A stretch of DNA of 64,000 bases from an uncultured Actinomycetes bacterium (GTDB lineage Bacteria; Actinomycetota; Actinomycetes; Mycobacteriales; Mycobacteriaceae): the NCBI GenBank assembly GCA_903884065.1, contig CAISDL010000136.1:1-64000 (forward strand), written 5' to 3'. The translations under genes and the position numbers were made by a program. Positions 19,537 through 32,936 of the stretch are shown piece by piece. Below the pieces are notes generated by a model. That model was not told the DNA's origin, did not search any database, and was given only the letters and a program-made list of their open reading frames with translations. Every line of letters starts with the position of its first letter. The first letter of the stretch is position 1.

Positions 19537-19884
19537 TCAGCGCTCGGGTGCCAGCAGCAGATCAGCGTCGAAGCAGGTGTGCTCGCCGGTGTGGCAGGCC
19601 GCACCCTGCTGGTCGACCTCGAGCAGCACGGTGTCGCCGTCGCAGTCCAGTCGTACCGAGTGGACGTGCTGGGTGTGCCCGGACGTCTCGCCCTTGACCC
19701 AGTACTGGCCGCGGGAGCGCGAGAAGTAGGTGGCCTGCCGGCTCGCCAGGGTACGGGCCAGGGCCTCGTCGTCCATCCAGGCCACCATCAGCACCGCCCT
19801 GGTGCCGCGTTCCTGGGCGACGGCGGCGAACAACCCGTCGTCGTTTCGCTTGAGGCGGGCGGCGATCTGCGGATCCAAGCTCAT
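19537..19884 (-). CDS. hisI: Phosphoribosyl-AMP cyclohydrolase
   Basis: A 115-residue zinc enzyme opening the adenine ring of PR-AMP in histidine synthesis. Visible: [37 protein letters not shown], the metal-binding DCDGDT and the cysteine pattern [12 protein letters not shown]. Only the HisI domain is present; the HisE pyrophosphohydrolase is separate, as usual in mycobacteria. It is the last gene of the his run, and its ATG overlaps the hisF stop by 4 bp. Confidence 0.96.
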   Translation of the reverse strand: MSLDPQIAARLKRNDDGLFAAVAQERGTRAVLMVAWMDDEALARTLASRQATYFSRSRGQYWVKGETSGHTQHVHSVRLDCDGDTVLLEVDQQGAACHTGEHTCFDADLLLAPER

Positions 19885-20669
19885 CTCACCGTGATCCCTT
19901 CCGCCGCCATCGCGGCCTTCACATCACCGATGGTCAGCTCACCGAAGTGGAAGACGCTGGCGGCCAGCACCGCATCAGCGCCCGCCTGCACCGCGGGCGC
20001 GAAATCGCCGACCGCACCCGCGCCGCCACTGGCGATCACCGGCACCGTGACCGCCGCCCGCACGGCCCGCAGCATCGGCAAGTCGAAGCCTGCCTTGGTC
20101 CCGTCGGCGTCCATCGAGTTCAGCAGGATCTCCCCGACGCCGAGTTCGGCGCCGCGCCTTGCCCAGTCGATCGCGTCGATACCGGTGCCCTGCCGCCCGC
20201 CGTGGGTGGTGACTTCCCAGCCCGACGGGGTCTGGGTGGCGCCGGCCGGCACGGTGCGGGCGTCCACCGACAGGACGATGCACTGGGACCCGAATTGCCG
20301 GGACAGTTCGGCCAGCAGTTCCGGCCGGGCGATCGCCGCGGTGTTGACCGACACCTTGTCCGCGCCCGCCCGCAGCAGAGCGTCGACGTCGTCCACCGAG
20401 CGCACGCCCCCGCCGACGGTGAGCGGGATGAAGACCTGCTCGGCGGTCCGGCGCACCACATCGAGCATGGTGGCCCGGCCCGACGAGGACGCGGTGACGT
20501 CCAGGAAGGTCAGTTCGTCGGCGCCCTGCGCGTCGTAGAGGGCCGCCAGTTCCACCGGATCACCGGCGTCGCGGAGGTTCTCGAAGTTGACGCCCTTGAC
20601 CACCCGGCCGGCGTCGACGTCCAGGCAGGGGATGACCCGCACCGCCACATCCGTCGCTGTGTGTGGCAT
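19881..20669 (-). CDS. hisF: Imidazole glycerol phosphate synthase, cyclase subunit
   Basis: A 262-residue TIM barrel that joins HisH-released ammonia to PRFAR. The catalytic aspartates are in [15 protein letters not shown] and [29 protein letters not shown] and [10 protein letters not shown] are also present. ATG at 20669 has GGAGGAG 8 nt upstream; the frame remains open further up but without a plausible start. In M. tuberculosis hisF follows impA directly; here 1.2 kb carrying an opposite-strand gene separates it from hisA, so hisF must use its own promoter or readthrough. Confidence 0.96.
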   Translation of the reverse strand: MPHTATDVAVRVIPCLDVDAGRVVKGVNFENLRDAGDPVELAALYDAQGADELTFLDVTASSSGRATMLDVVRRTAEQVFIPLTVGGGVRSVDDVDALLRAGADKVSVNTAAIARPELLAELSRQFGSQCIVLSVDARTVPAGATQTPSGWEVTTHGGRQGTGIDAIDWARRGAELGVGEILLNSMDADGTKAGFDLPMLRAVRAAVTVPVIASGGAGAVGDFAPAVQAGADAVLAASVFHFGELTIGDVKAAMAAEGITVR

Positions 20670-20817
20670 CAGCGAAACTCCTCCGGTGATCCGTCGCGGC
20701 GCAGCCCCGGTCGGTGACGATACCCCCGGCGCCCGGTAACCAGTGCCGTCCCCGGCGTCGCCAAAGCGGAAATCCCGCAGCGGCGTTCGCGTTGGTTTAT
20801 CGTTCGCCGCTGAGACC

Positions 20818-21843
20818 ATGCTGAGGACACTTGCTGAAGCTATACGAGATGACGAACCGGAAGTCATGCGCGTCTTTTGCAGGAGGTTCGCCAGCAGCGC
20901 CGGTTGGCGTCGATTCATGCTCAGCGAGTACGGCGAGCCGCCCGGCCTGGAGGCAATTCTCGACCAGGAAACGGGCTGGGACGACAAGCTCACCTGTTTA
21001 AGAAGATTCCAGGCCATGTTTATAGCGTGCTGGGTTTGCCATCCCCTGGAAAAGGGGACCTTCATGCTCAGCCTCGACGGTGCGAGGAGCAACGTCGAGC
21101 GGGGATACCGTTCTCTCGATGCGCGATGGTCCAGTCACCTCTCCAAACAAGCACGCTCAGCCGGCGACGGATTCGAATTCCTGAAGGGCTACAAGGAACT
21201 ACTCGTTCAGATCGAGGGCGACTTCCTCTTCCTGAAGGCCGAAGGACATCGGGCGTCGGGAGCCGGTGCCATCTCCAGCGTCAAGCACGTCGGGGGTTGG
21301 GTCAGAAAATCACTCACGGGCAGCGGTAACACGGCCAGTCGCGAACTGAACGATCTCGTGGAAACCAGACCACATCTGGGAATCCAGAAGCGCAATGCTG
21401 AAAATTATGGGAAGAAATACGAGGCCCTGTTGAAAAAGCATCTCAAGCTTCGCGGGCCCAGGATCTCCATACGGCTTGCACTCGACGAGATCATTCTGCA
21501 ATGCCTGACGAGCTTTGACGAAGCGGCCGGCTTTGTGGGCCTGCTCGTTGACAACGGTTTCGACAGGAACCTGGTGAGCACGCACGGGTTAACTCACAGC
21601 GACATGGGGCGTCTCCTGCGAAATGTCGTCATACCGTTCAGTTCACAGTCACCGAGAGCGGGTTTCCGCAAACTCATTGAAGACGCGGAACACGAACTTG
21701 ACGGCCTGATCCAGTGTCTGCTGAATGATTTGGAATTGCTGGACACCAGAACGCCGAGGTACTTCCAAGAAGTGCGAACCTCGCCTGCGACTGTCGACAG
21801 CGCGCTTCGTGACTTCGCAGCGATACTGCAGCCGAGCCGTTGA
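20818..21843 (+). CDS. Unrecognised protein inserted in the histidine operon
   Basis: About 341 residues from ATG 20818 ([18 protein letters not shown]); a GTG at 20743 would add 25 basic residues, and neither start has a clear ribosome site. The protein is mostly helical, soluble and charged, with no signal peptide or membrane helix. Features include a Cys-rich segment ([13 protein letters not shown]), a Lys/Arg region ([17 protein letters not shown]) and a Leu-rich acidic C-terminus. I do not recognise the family. It is on the opposite strand to the his genes, sits where impA is in M. tuberculosis, has clearly lower GC than its neighbours, and its stop lies 3 bp from the hisA stop. These signs suggest recent gain; a single-gene defence function is possible but unproven. 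Confidence 0.75.
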   Translation: MLRTLAEAIRDDEPEVMRVFCRRFASSAGWRRFMLSEYGEPPGLEAILDQETGWDDKLTCLRRFQAMFIACWVCHPLEKGTFMLSLDGARSNVERGYRSLDARWSSHLSKQARSAGDGFEFLKGYKELLVQIEGDFLFLKAEGHRASGAGAISSVKHVGGWVRKSLTGSGNTASRELNDLVETRPHLGIQKRNAENYGKKYEALLKKHLKLRGPRISIRLALDEIILQCLTSFDEAAGFVGLLVDNGFDRNLVSTHGLTHSDMGRLLRNVVIPFSSQSPRAGFRKLIEDAEHELDGLIQCLLNDLELLDTRTPRYFQEVRTSPATVDSALRDFAAILQPSR

Positions 21844-21846
21844 AAC

Positions 21847-22608
21847 TCAGCGGTTCACCGCCGTCTGCATCGCTGCCAGCGCCTCGGGCAGGGTGAAACG
21901 TCCTGCGTACAGAGCCTTTCCGACGATGGCGCCCTCGACTCCGACATCGGTCAGGGTGGCGATGGCGCGCAGGTCGTCCAGGCTCGAGACCCCACCCGAG
22001 GCGATCACCGGGGCGTCGGTGCATTCGGCGACGCCCTCGAGCAGGTCGAGGTTGGGTCCGGTGAGGGTGCCGTCCTTGGTGACGTCGGTGACGACGAATC
22101 GCGAACAGCCCTCGCTGTCAAGGCGTTCCAGCACCTGCCACAGTTCGCCACCGTCGGTCTCCCAGCCGCGGCCGCGCAACCGGTGCTCGCCGTCGACGAT
22201 CTGCACGTCGAGGCCCACCGCCACCTTGTCGCCGTACTCCCCGATCGCCCGCGCGCACCACTCCGGGTCCTCGAGGGCGGCGGTGCCGATGTTGACCCGG
22301 GCACATCCGGTGGCCAACGCGGCCCGCAGCGACGCATCGTCGCGGATTCCACCGGACAACTCGACGTTGACCTCCATGGCGGCGACAACCTCGGCGAGCA
22401 GTTCGCGGTTACTCCCGCGGCCGAAGGCCGCATCGAGGTCCACCAGGTGGATCCACTCCGCGCCGTCGCGCTGCCAGGTCAGCGCCGCGTCCAGCGCGGA
22501 ACCGTATTCGGTCTCACTGCCTGCCTTGCCCTGCACCAGGCGCACCGCCCGGCCCTCGACGACATCGACGGCCGGTAACAAGATCAATCTATTCCCATAG
22601 CTAGTCAT
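21847..22608 (-). CDS. priA: Phosphoribosyl isomerase A (HisA/TrpF bifunctional)
   Basis: A 253-residue TIM barrel isomerising ProFAR in histidine synthesis and, in Actinobacteria, also phosphoribosyl anthranilate in tryptophan synthesis. The catalytic aspartates are in [15 protein letters not shown] and [15 protein letters not shown]. No trpF is found in the trp cluster here, consistent with dual use. ATG at 22608 begins 8 bp after the hisH stop. The extra residues MTSYGNR before LILLPAVD are short and variable in the family. It is truncated by nothing, but the operon is broken right after it by a foreign gene. Confidence 0.96.
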   Translation of the reverse strand: MTSYGNRLILLPAVDVVEGRAVRLVQGKAGSETEYGSALDAALTWQRDGAEWIHLVDLDAAFGRGSNRELLAEVVAAMEVNVELSGGIRDDASLRAALATGCARVNIGTAALEDPEWCARAIGEYGDKVAVGLDVQIVDGEHRLRGRGWETDGGELWQVLERLDSEGCSRFVVTDVTKDGTLTGPNLDLLEGVAECTDAPVIASGGVSSLDDLRAIATLTDVGVEGAIVGKALYAGRFTLPEALAAMQTAVNR

Positions 22609-22615
22609 CTGAATG

Positions 22616-23244
22616 TCAGAGCCCCTCAACCCAATTGGCGAGCAGCGCCGCACCGGCGTCACCGCTCTTCTCCGGATGAAACTGCGTGGCCGACAACGGG
22701 CCGTCCTCCACTGCCGCCAGGAACCTCACCTGGTGGCTGGCCCACGTGAGCAGCGCGTCGGGATCACCCTCCCACACCTGGGCAGCATAGGAATGCACGA
22801 AGTAGAACCGGGTGTCCGGCGCCAGCCCCTTGAACAGCCGACTGCCCGGTGCCGCCTCGACGACGTTCCAGCCCATGTGCGGAATCACCGGGGCATCGAG
22901 TCGGGTGACCGATCCGGGCCACTGCCCGCACCCGCGGCTGTCCACCCCGAATTCCACCCCGTGGGCGAACAGGATCTGCATGCCGACGCACACCCCGAGC
23001 ACCGGCCCGCCCGCGGCGATCCGTTCGGCGATGATCTCGTCACCGTCGATGGCACGCAGCCCGGTCATGCACGCCTCGAACGCCCCCACCCCGGGGACCA
23101 CCAGGCCGTCGGCGGCCAGCGCCAGGTCGCGGTCCGCTGTCACCTGCACGTCGGCGCCGACCCGCTCCAGGGCACGCTGGGCCGATCGGAGGTTGCCCGA
23201 ACCGTAGTCAAGGACGACGACGTTCTTCAGGCTGGAACGTGCTG

Positions 23245-23248
<4 letters not shown>
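22616..23248 (-). CDS. hisH: Imidazole glycerol phosphate synthase, glutamine amidotransferase subunit
   Basis: A 210-residue class I amidotransferase releasing ammonia from glutamine for HisF. The nucleophile cysteine is in [12 protein letters not shown], with the oxyanion region GVGAFEACM and the His-Glu pair in [26 protein letters not shown] is the standard opening. The start overlaps the hisB stop by 4 bp. Normal length. Confidence 0.97.
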
Positions 23249-26344
<3,096 letters not shown>

Positions 26345-26423
26345 CACCGGTAATTGTCGCCGATCAGCGCATCCGATTGAAAATCGTTTACGCATCGATT
26401 ACCGACGGCTGCGGTAGGCGGCT

Positions 26424-26429
26424 CATAAT
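26424..26429 (+). promoter_or_regulatory. Putative -10 box of the LysE-type gene
   Basis: CATAAT ends 6 nt before the GTG at 26436, placing the transcript start on the start codon. The surrounding gap is AT-richer than the genes and is shared with the divergent hisD promoter. Confidence 0.45.
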
Positions 26430-26435
26430 TTTCCG

Positions 26436-27077
26436 GTGCGGTTCGACCTCTGGCTGGCGTTCATCGGTGCATCGATCGCCATCAGCGTCTCCCCCGGCGC
26501 CGGCGCCATCCAGTCCATGGCCACCGGCCTCAATCACGGTCTGCGCCGTGGGGCCTGGAGCGTCGCGGGCCTGCAGATCGGACTGATGACCCAACTGGCG
26601 GTGGTCGCGATCGGTCTCGGCGCCGCCGTGGCGAAGTCCGTTCTCGCCTTCACCGTGATCAAGTGGATCGGCGTGCTCTACCTGATCTACCTGGCGGTGC
26701 GGCAGTGGCGGACGACGGCCGGGGACCTCGGCGAGCAGGTCGCGGTGGACACCGACGCCGGGAGTGGCCGACTCGCACTGCTGGTGCGCGGGACTCTCGT
26801 CAACGTCACCAATCCCAAGGGCCTGGTGTTCCTGCTGGCGGTCCTACCGCAGTTCGTGGTCCTCAGTCGGCCGCTGCTGCCGCAGTACCTGACGATCGCG
26901 GCAACCATGGTGGTGGTCGACGTGCTGGTGATGTGCGCCTACACCGGACTGGCGTCGCGGCTGCTGGGCTGGCTGCGCACCCCGCGGCAGCAGGTGATTC
27001 TCAATCGGACCATGTCGGGGCTCTTCGCGCTGGCGGCGGTGGTTCTGTCGCTGGTCCGGCGCGGAGCCGCGACCTGA
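26436..27077 (+). CDS. LysE/RhtB-family amino-acid exporter
   Basis: A 213-residue membrane protein with six predicted helices. The family signature is at the start: LWLAFIGASIAISVSPGAGAIQSMATGLNHGLRRG (the SPGP-like motif and the G-rich loop), then GVLYLIYLAVRQWR and the conserved LVNVTNPKGLVFLLAVLPQF. Such proteins export amino acids or related metabolites; the substrate is not predictable. GTG at 26436 is used as start; a -10 box 6 nt upstream suggests a leaderless mRNA. Divergent from hisD. Confidence 0.9.
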   Translation: MRFDLWLAFIGASIAISVSPGAGAIQSMATGLNHGLRRGAWSVAGLQIGLMTQLAVVAIGLGAAVAKSVLAFTVIKWIGVLYLIYLAVRQWRTTAGDLGEQVAVDTDAGSGRLALLVRGTLVNVTNPKGLVFLLAVLPQFVVLSRPLLPQYLTIAATMVVVDVLVMCAYTGLASRLLGWLRTPRQQVILNRTMSGLFALAAVVLSLVRRGAAT

Positions 27078-27118
27078 TCAGGGTTGACGGCCCGCCCGGC
27101 TGACGATTTGCTTACCGG

Positions 27119-27913
27119 ATGGGTAACCACCACCGCCGTTCACGTGAATTGGATTTCGCCGGTTCCACCGTGCTGGTCATCGGAGCGGGCGGCGGAATCG
27201 GCTCGGTGGTGGCCGAACGCTTCGCGGCGGCCGGGGCCCTGGTGATCGCCGGGGCGCGCACAGTGGACGGCCCACTGGCCGAGGTGATCGACCGCATCAG
27301 CACCGCCGGCGGTTCGGCCCACCCCGTCGCGATCGACGTCACCGACGAGGACAGCGTGCGCGACGCCGTCGCGGCCGCCGCCGAACATTCCGGGCGCATC
27401 GACGTGATGGCGAACCTCGCCGGGGTGTTCCGGACCCCGGCCCCGATCGTCGAAACCACCCTGAAGGACTGGAACACGACCATCGCGGTGAACCTCACCG
27501 CCACCCTGCTGTGCATGAAGCACACGCTGGCCCAGATGATCGCCCAGGAGGGCCCGGGGGCGATCGTCAACACCGCCTCCAGCCTCGGGGTCACCATGAA
27601 CCGGGTGAACCTCGGCCCCTACGTGGCGAGCAAGGCGGGGGTGCACGTGCTGACCCAGACCGCCGCGATCGAGGTGGCCCAGTACGGCATCCGGGTCAAC
27701 AGTGTCAGCCCGGGGACCACGGCGACGACGATGTCGCTGCGCGCCGGTGAGACCGACGCCGATCGCGCGGCCCGGGTGCAGGGGACCATCCCGTTGGGCC
27801 GGGTGGCCGATCCCGGCGAGGTGGCCGACGCCGTGCTGTGGCTGGCCAGCGACCAGGCCTCCTACGTCACCGGCCACGATCTGATGGTCGACGGTGGACA
27901 GGTGCTGCTGTAG
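27119..27913 (+). CDS. Short-chain dehydrogenase/reductase
   Basis: A 264-residue classical SDR. The cofactor-binding glycine motif is VLVIGAGGGIGSVVAERF, the NxAG motif is VMANLAGVF, the catalytic serine is in VNTASSLGVT and the Tyr-Lys pair in YVASKAG. The C-terminal part shows VNSVSPGTTATTM and ASDQASYVTGHDLMVDGGQ, so it is complete. The substrate is unknown. The deazaflavin-type gene follows 15 bp later in the same direction, which suggests a small redox operon. Confidence 0.92.
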   Translation: MGNHHRRSRELDFAGSTVLVIGAGGGIGSVVAERFAAAGALVIAGARTVDGPLAEVIDRISTAGGSAHPVAIDVTDEDSVRDAVAAAAEHSGRIDVMANLAGVFRTPAPIVETTLKDWNTTIAVNLTATLLCMKHTLAQMIAQEGPGAIVNTASSLGVTMNRVNLGPYVASKAGVHVLTQTAAIEVAQYGIRVNSVSPGTTATTMSLRAGETDADRAARVQGTIPLGRVADPGEVADAVLWLASDQASYVTGHDLMVDGGQVLL

Positions 27914-27928
27914 CGAATACTGGGAGTC

Positions 27929-28345
27929 ATGAAGGCCTCCGATCACCCCAACAACTCCCCCGGCGTGCCGATGAAGTTCCCGCCGTGGTTCGAGAACTTC
28001 CAGATCAAATACATCAACCCGGTCGCGGTGCCGATCGCCCGCGTCGTCCCGGGCATCACCGTTATCAAGCACCGGGGCCGGACATCGGGCCGGGATTTCG
28101 AAACGGCGGTATCCGCCTACCGCAAGGGCAACACCGTGGCGATCATGCTGGCGCACGGAAAGACCAACTGGGTCAAGAACATTCTGGCCGCCGGCGAGGC
28201 CGAGATCCGTCTGGGCGGGCGCGACGTCCACCTGACCAATCCGCGCATCGTCGAGGCCGGTACCCACGACCCGTCGCTGCCGTTGATGGCGCGACTGGCC
28301 GCGCGCCGCGGGGTCGGCGTGTTCGTCGCCGAGGTTGACAGCTGA
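27929..28345 (+). CDS. Deazaflavin (F420)-dependent nitroreductase-family protein
   Basis: A 138-residue protein of the Ddn/DUF385 split-barrel family. The family pattern is ITVIKHRGRTSGRDFETAVSAYRKGNTVAIMLAHGKTNWVKNILAAGEAEIRLGGRD: basic residues for the F420 tail phosphate and the conserved NWVKN segment. Members use the cofactor F420 to reduce quinones and other compounds, often at the membrane. ATG at 27929 follows a weak GGGAG. It is probably co-transcribed with the SDR gene. Confidence 0.88.
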   Translation: MKASDHPNNSPGVPMKFPPWFENFQIKYINPVAVPIARVVPGITVIKHRGRTSGRDFETAVSAYRKGNTVAIMLAHGKTNWVKNILAAGEAEIRLGGRDVHLTNPRIVEAGTHDPSLPLMARLAARRGVGVFVAEVDS

Positions 28346-28398
28346 CTGCCGCCACGAGATAGCGAGCCGACCCGGCGGTGCGCGGCTACCCTCGAGAG

Positions 28399-28598
28399 AT
28401 GAATCCGCCGGTCGCGCGCATGGCGCAGGCCTACACGTACGGACCCTTCCAGTGGTGTCCCGGGCAGCCCTTGCCCAGCGATCCGCCGCGACGCCGATTC
28501 CGCCGCCGCCGGGATCGCCACCCGGTACCCCGTTCTGCAGCCCCCGCGGCGCGCTGATCATCATCCCGCCGATCTGTGACGAGATCGGCGTGGATTGA
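28399..28598 (+). pseudogene. Decayed small secreted protein with a frameshift
   Basis: From ATG 28399 the frame reads ARMAQAYTYGPFQWCPGQPLPSDPP, the start of the mature part of small mycobacterial exported proteins with a WCPGQPLP motif. At about 28485 the sense moves to the next frame, which continues TPIPPPPGSPPGTPFCSPRGALIIIPPICDEIGVD and stops at 28598. One base seems to be missing. The upstream part lacks a signal peptide, although AQA looks like an old cleavage site. So the gene is both frameshifted and cut at the 5' end, unless there is a sequencing error. Fills the 285-bp gap before nadC. Confidence 0.55.
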
Positions 28599-28630
28599 CC
28601 GCCCCGGGGACTCTGAGCAACCGGTAGAGG

Positions 28631-29488
28631 TCACATATCCAAACCGACGTCGAGGACCCGCACCGAATGTGTGAGCGCCCCGACGGCCAGGTAGTCCACC
28701 CCGGTACCGGCGTACTCCGCGGCGGTGTCCAGCGACAGCCCGCCTGACGATTCCAGCAGGACCCCCGGCGCGCGGGAATCCCTGCGCTGGGCGGCCATCT
28801 GGGTCTGCCACACCGGGAAGTTGTCGAGCAGGATCAACTGCACGTCCTCGCCGAGCATCTCGTCGAGTTGCTCGAGGGTGTCCACCTCGACCTCGCACGG
28901 CAGGTCCGGCGCGGCGGTGCGCACCGCCCGCAGGGCCGCGACCACCGATCCGGCGGCGGCCACGTGGTTGTCCTTGATCAGGGCGGCATCGCCGAGGCCC
29001 ATCCGGTGGTTGACCCCGCCGCCGACGCGCACCGCGTACTTCTGCAGTGCACGCAAACCGGGCAGGGTCTTGCGGGTGTCGCGGATCTTCGCCCCGGTGC
29101 CCTCCACCGCGTCCACCCACTGGGCGGTTGCGGTGGCGATCCCGGACAGGTGGCACACCAGGTTGAGCATGGTTCGTTCGGCGGTGAGCAGGCCGCGGGT
29201 GCCGGCCTCCAGTCGAAGCAGCGTCTGCCCGGGCGCCACGCGGGTGCCGTCCTCGACGCGGTCGAGCACCCGGTAGCCGTCGGGGCCGAGGACTTCGTCG
29301 AGCACCATCAGGGCCACGTCGACGCCGGCGGCCACCCCGGCTTCGCGGGCCACCAGGGCGGCCACGGTCACGGCGTCGGCGGGCACGGTGGCGTGCGTGG
29401 TCACGTCCGGGCCGTAACGCAGATCCTCATCCAGCCCGCGCCGGATGACGATCAGCGCCTCGGACCTCTCGTCGGCGGTCAGGGTCAT
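28631..29488 (-). CDS. nadC: Nicotinate-nucleotide pyrophosphorylase (quinolinate phosphoribosyltransferase)
   Basis: A 285-residue enzyme making nicotinate mononucleotide from quinolinate and PRPP, third step of de novo NAD synthesis. Motifs: LTAERTMLNLVCHLSGIATAT, IRDTRKTLPGLRALQKYAVRVGGGVNHRMGLGDAALIKDNH (the basic active-site block), VEVDTLEQ, LLDNF and SGGLS. ATG at 29488 overlaps the nadB stop by 4 bp, and the frame above it runs inside nadB. Last gene of nadA-nadB-nadC. Confidence 0.97.
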   Translation of the reverse strand: MTLTADERSEALIVIRRGLDEDLRYGPDVTTHATVPADAVTVAALVAREAGVAAGVDVALMVLDEVLGPDGYRVLDRVEDGTRVAPGQTLLRLEAGTRGLLTAERTMLNLVCHLSGIATATAQWVDAVEGTGAKIRDTRKTLPGLRALQKYAVRVGGGVNHRMGLGDAALIKDNHVAAAGSVVAALRAVRTAAPDLPCEVEVDTLEQLDEMLGEDVQLILLDNFPVWQTQMAAQRRDSRAPGVLLESSGGLSLDTAAEYAGTGVDYLAVGALTHSVRVLDVGLDM

Positions 29489-31040
29489 GGCAGCGGGGCG
29501 ACGACGGCGCCCTGGTCGCGGACCGCGCGACTGACGGCCTGAGCCGGATCGGTGTCGGGATAGTCGCTGCGGTGGTGGCATCCGCGGCTCTCGGTGCGGT
29601 CCAGTGCGGCCGCGGCGACGACCCGTGCGGTGGCCGTCAGCGCCACGTCCTCGAAGTCGGCCCGGGTGCGGATCGCCCGCGTCGGGGCATCGCCGAGCAC
29701 GTCGGCCAGGTCACGCAGGCCCGCACCGTCACGGACGACCGACGCCCACCGGGTCATCGCCTGCTGCAGGTCCTTGCGGTCGAGTGAATCATGCTGACGC
29801 TCTTCGACGTTCGCCATCGGTGCACCCGCCGTACGGGCGTGCTCGGCGGCGGCGCGTCCCGCCCGGCCACCGACCACCAGGCCCTCGAGCAGGCTGTTGG
29901 AGGCCAGTCGGTTGGCGCCGTGCATACCGGTTCGGGCCACTTCGCCGGCGGCGAGCAGCCCGGGCAGATCGGTACGTCCGTACACGTCGGTGCTGACGCC
30001 GCCGCAGCTGTAGTGGGCGCCGGGCACCACCGGAATCGACTGTCGGGTCGGGTCGATGCCGGCCGCGCGGCAGGCCGCGGTCACCGTCGGGAAGCGCTGC
30101 TCGAACCGCTCGATGGACCGCGCGTCGAGAAACACGCACTCATCGCCGGTCTCCCGCAGTCGCGCATCGATGGCGGCGGCCACCACGTCGCGCGGGGCCA
30201 GGTCGCCCATCGGATGCACGCCTGCGGTCACCGAATCACCGCGGGCGTCGCGCAGCACCGCTCCCTCCCCGCGCAGCGCCTCGGTGATCAGCGGGCGGCG
30301 ACCGGTGCCCAGCCGGTCGAAGAGCATGGTGGGGTGGAACTGGACGAACTCGATGTCGGCCACCCCGACGCCGGCCCACAAGGCCAGCGCCACGCCGTCG
30401 CCGGTGGAACCCTCGGGGTTGGTGGTGGCGCGATAGAGGTGCCCGAGACCGCCGGTGGCCACGATCACCGACGGCGCATGGATCACTCCGAGGCCGTCGG
30501 CGTTACGGACCAGCACCCCGGTCACAGCCGCACCGTCGCGCAGAACCTGCAGCGCGACGTGGTTGCGGCGGATGTCGAGGGTGGCGGCGGCCTGGTCGAG
30601 GGCTCGCTGCACCTCCGCACCGGTGGCATCGCCGCCCGCGTGCATGATGCGTCGCCGGGAGTGGCCGCCCTCGCGCGTGAGCGCCCACTGGCCCGGGGTG
30701 CTCTCATCGAAGCGGGCGCCGTCGGCGATCAGGTCGGCCACCGCCTGATAGCCGTCGGCGACGATCGACCGCACCGCATCGGGGTCACACAGCCCGGCGC
30801 CGGCCGCAAGGGTGTCGGCGACGTGGGCCTCCACCGTGTCGTCGGTGAACGGCAGCACAACCGCGATGCCGCCCTGGGCGTAGAACGTGGCGGTGTCGTC
30901 GGCCTTGCTCAGAACGACGGTGCGGGAGCCCATTCGGTGGGCGGCCAGACCGGCAGCCAACCCGGCCACGCCGGTTCCGATGACCACGACGTCAGCACGT
31001 TGCTGCCAGTCCATGCCGTCGGATCCGGCACCGCAGCGGC

Positions 31041-31044
<4 letters not shown>
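29485..31044 (-). CDS. nadB: L-aspartate oxidase
   Basis: A 519-residue FAD enzyme oxidising L-aspartate to iminoaspartate for NadA. The FAD-binding dinucleotide fold is [17 protein letters not shown] near residue 18. Further motifs: [12 protein letters not shown], the active-site [35 protein letters not shown] and [13 protein letters not shown], then [18 protein letters not shown] at 31044 overlaps the nadA stop by 4 bp, so it was chosen over longer frames. The C-terminal helical domain is complete. Confidence 0.97.
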
Positions 31045-32096
<1,052 letters not shown>

Positions 32097-32121
32097 GGCC
32101 GACTCCTCTCTCGCATCCGAG

Positions 32122-32144
32122 GTTTTCGACCTATAATCGAAAAC
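32122..32144. promoter_or_regulatory. Palindromic operator in the nadA/nrtR promoter region, probable NrtR site
   Basis: GTTTTCGA, 7 nt, TCGAAAAC: perfect 8-bp inverted arms in the 48-bp gap between divergent nadA and nrtR. NrtR regulators are known to repress NAD-synthesis operons and often themselves. The spacer contains the TATAAT of the nrtR promoter, so binding would block it directly. Assignment to NrtR is inference from position and symmetry. Confidence 0.7.
32132..32137 (+). promoter_or_regulatory. Consensus -10 box of nrtR
   Basis: An exact TATAAT ends 7 nt before the nrtR ATG at 32145, so the transcript would start at the ATG or a base before it (leaderless). It is embedded in the palindrome at 32122-32144. 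Confidence 0.65.
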
Positions 32145-32846
32145 ATGTCTCATGCTAGCACTCAACACGAGGCACTGGCCGTCGTATTCCAGGTGCGCGG
32201 TCTGACTTCTGGCAAACCCGACCTCAACGTGCTGTTATGGCAGCGAGGCCTGGAGCCGGAGAACGGCAAATGGTCCCTGCCCGGCGGCCAGGTCCGCGAC
32301 GACGAAGACCTGAGCAGTTCGGTTCGCCGTCAGCTTGCCGAGAAGGTCGACCTGCGCGAGGTCGCGCACCTCGAACAGTTGGCCGTGTTCTCCGAACCAC
32401 ACCGCATCCCCGGCGCGCGCGTCATCGCCTCGGCCTTCCTCGGCCTGGTGCCCTCCCCCGCGACTCCCACATTGCCGCCCGACACCCGCTGGCATCCGGT
32501 CCTCGATCTTCCGCCGATGGCCTTCGACCACGGCCCCATGGTGTCCTACGCCCGATCCCGGCTGGCAGCGAAGCTGTCCTACACCAACATCGGATTCGCG
32601 CTGGCCCCAACGGAATTCGCCCTCTCCACGCTGCGGGACATTTACGAAGCCGCCCTCGGCTACCAAGTCGATGCCACCAACCTGCAGCGGGTACTGGCCA
32701 GGCGCGGGGTGATCACCCGCACCGGCACGACCGCCCACCCCGGCCGCAGCGGCGGACGGCCGGCCGCGCTGTACCGCTTCACCGATTCCCGGATCCGCGT
32801 CACCGACGAGTTCGCTGCGCTGAGTCCGCCGAGCGTGGCACGCTGA
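32145..32846 (+). CDS. nrtR: Nudix-type transcriptional regulator of NAD synthesis
   Basis: A 233-residue protein. Residues 1 to about 140 are a Nudix-like domain ([41 protein letters not shown]); the usual hydrolase Nudix box is degraded, lacking the REUXEE glutamates, as in regulators that sense ADP-ribose or related ligands. The C-terminal part ([41 protein letters not shown]) is the winged-helix NrtR domain. It is divergent from nadA-B-C with a palindrome between. It matches Rv1593c in position. The last eight codons come from the first copy of a 23-bp tandem repeat. Confidence 0.93.
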   Translation: MSHASTQHEALAVVFQVRGLTSGKPDLNVLLWQRGLEPENGKWSLPGGQVRDDEDLSSSVRRQLAEKVDLREVAHLEQLAVFSEPHRIPGARVIASAFLGLVPSPATPTLPPDTRWHPVLDLPPMAFDHGPMVSYARSRLAAKLSYTNIGFALAPTEFALSTLRDIYEAALGYQVDATNLQRVLARRGVITRTGTTAHPGRSGGRPAALYRFTDSRIRVTDEFAALSPPSVAR

Positions 32847-32876
32847 GTCCGCCGAGCGTGGCACGCTGAGTCCGCC
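32821..32876. repeat. 23-bp tandem repeat at the nrtR 3' end
   Basis: Two exact 23-bp copies (32821-32843, 32844-32866) and a 10-bp partial third. The unit starts with TGA: in the first copy this is out of frame, in the second it is the nrtR stop codon. The duplication therefore sets the C-terminus of NrtR (SPPSVAR). Confidence 0.9.
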
Positions 32877-32936
32877 GGTGGGTCCGCCCGCCCGCCGACT
32901 GGATTCTTAGACCCCTCTTAAGGTACAAATAACGCA

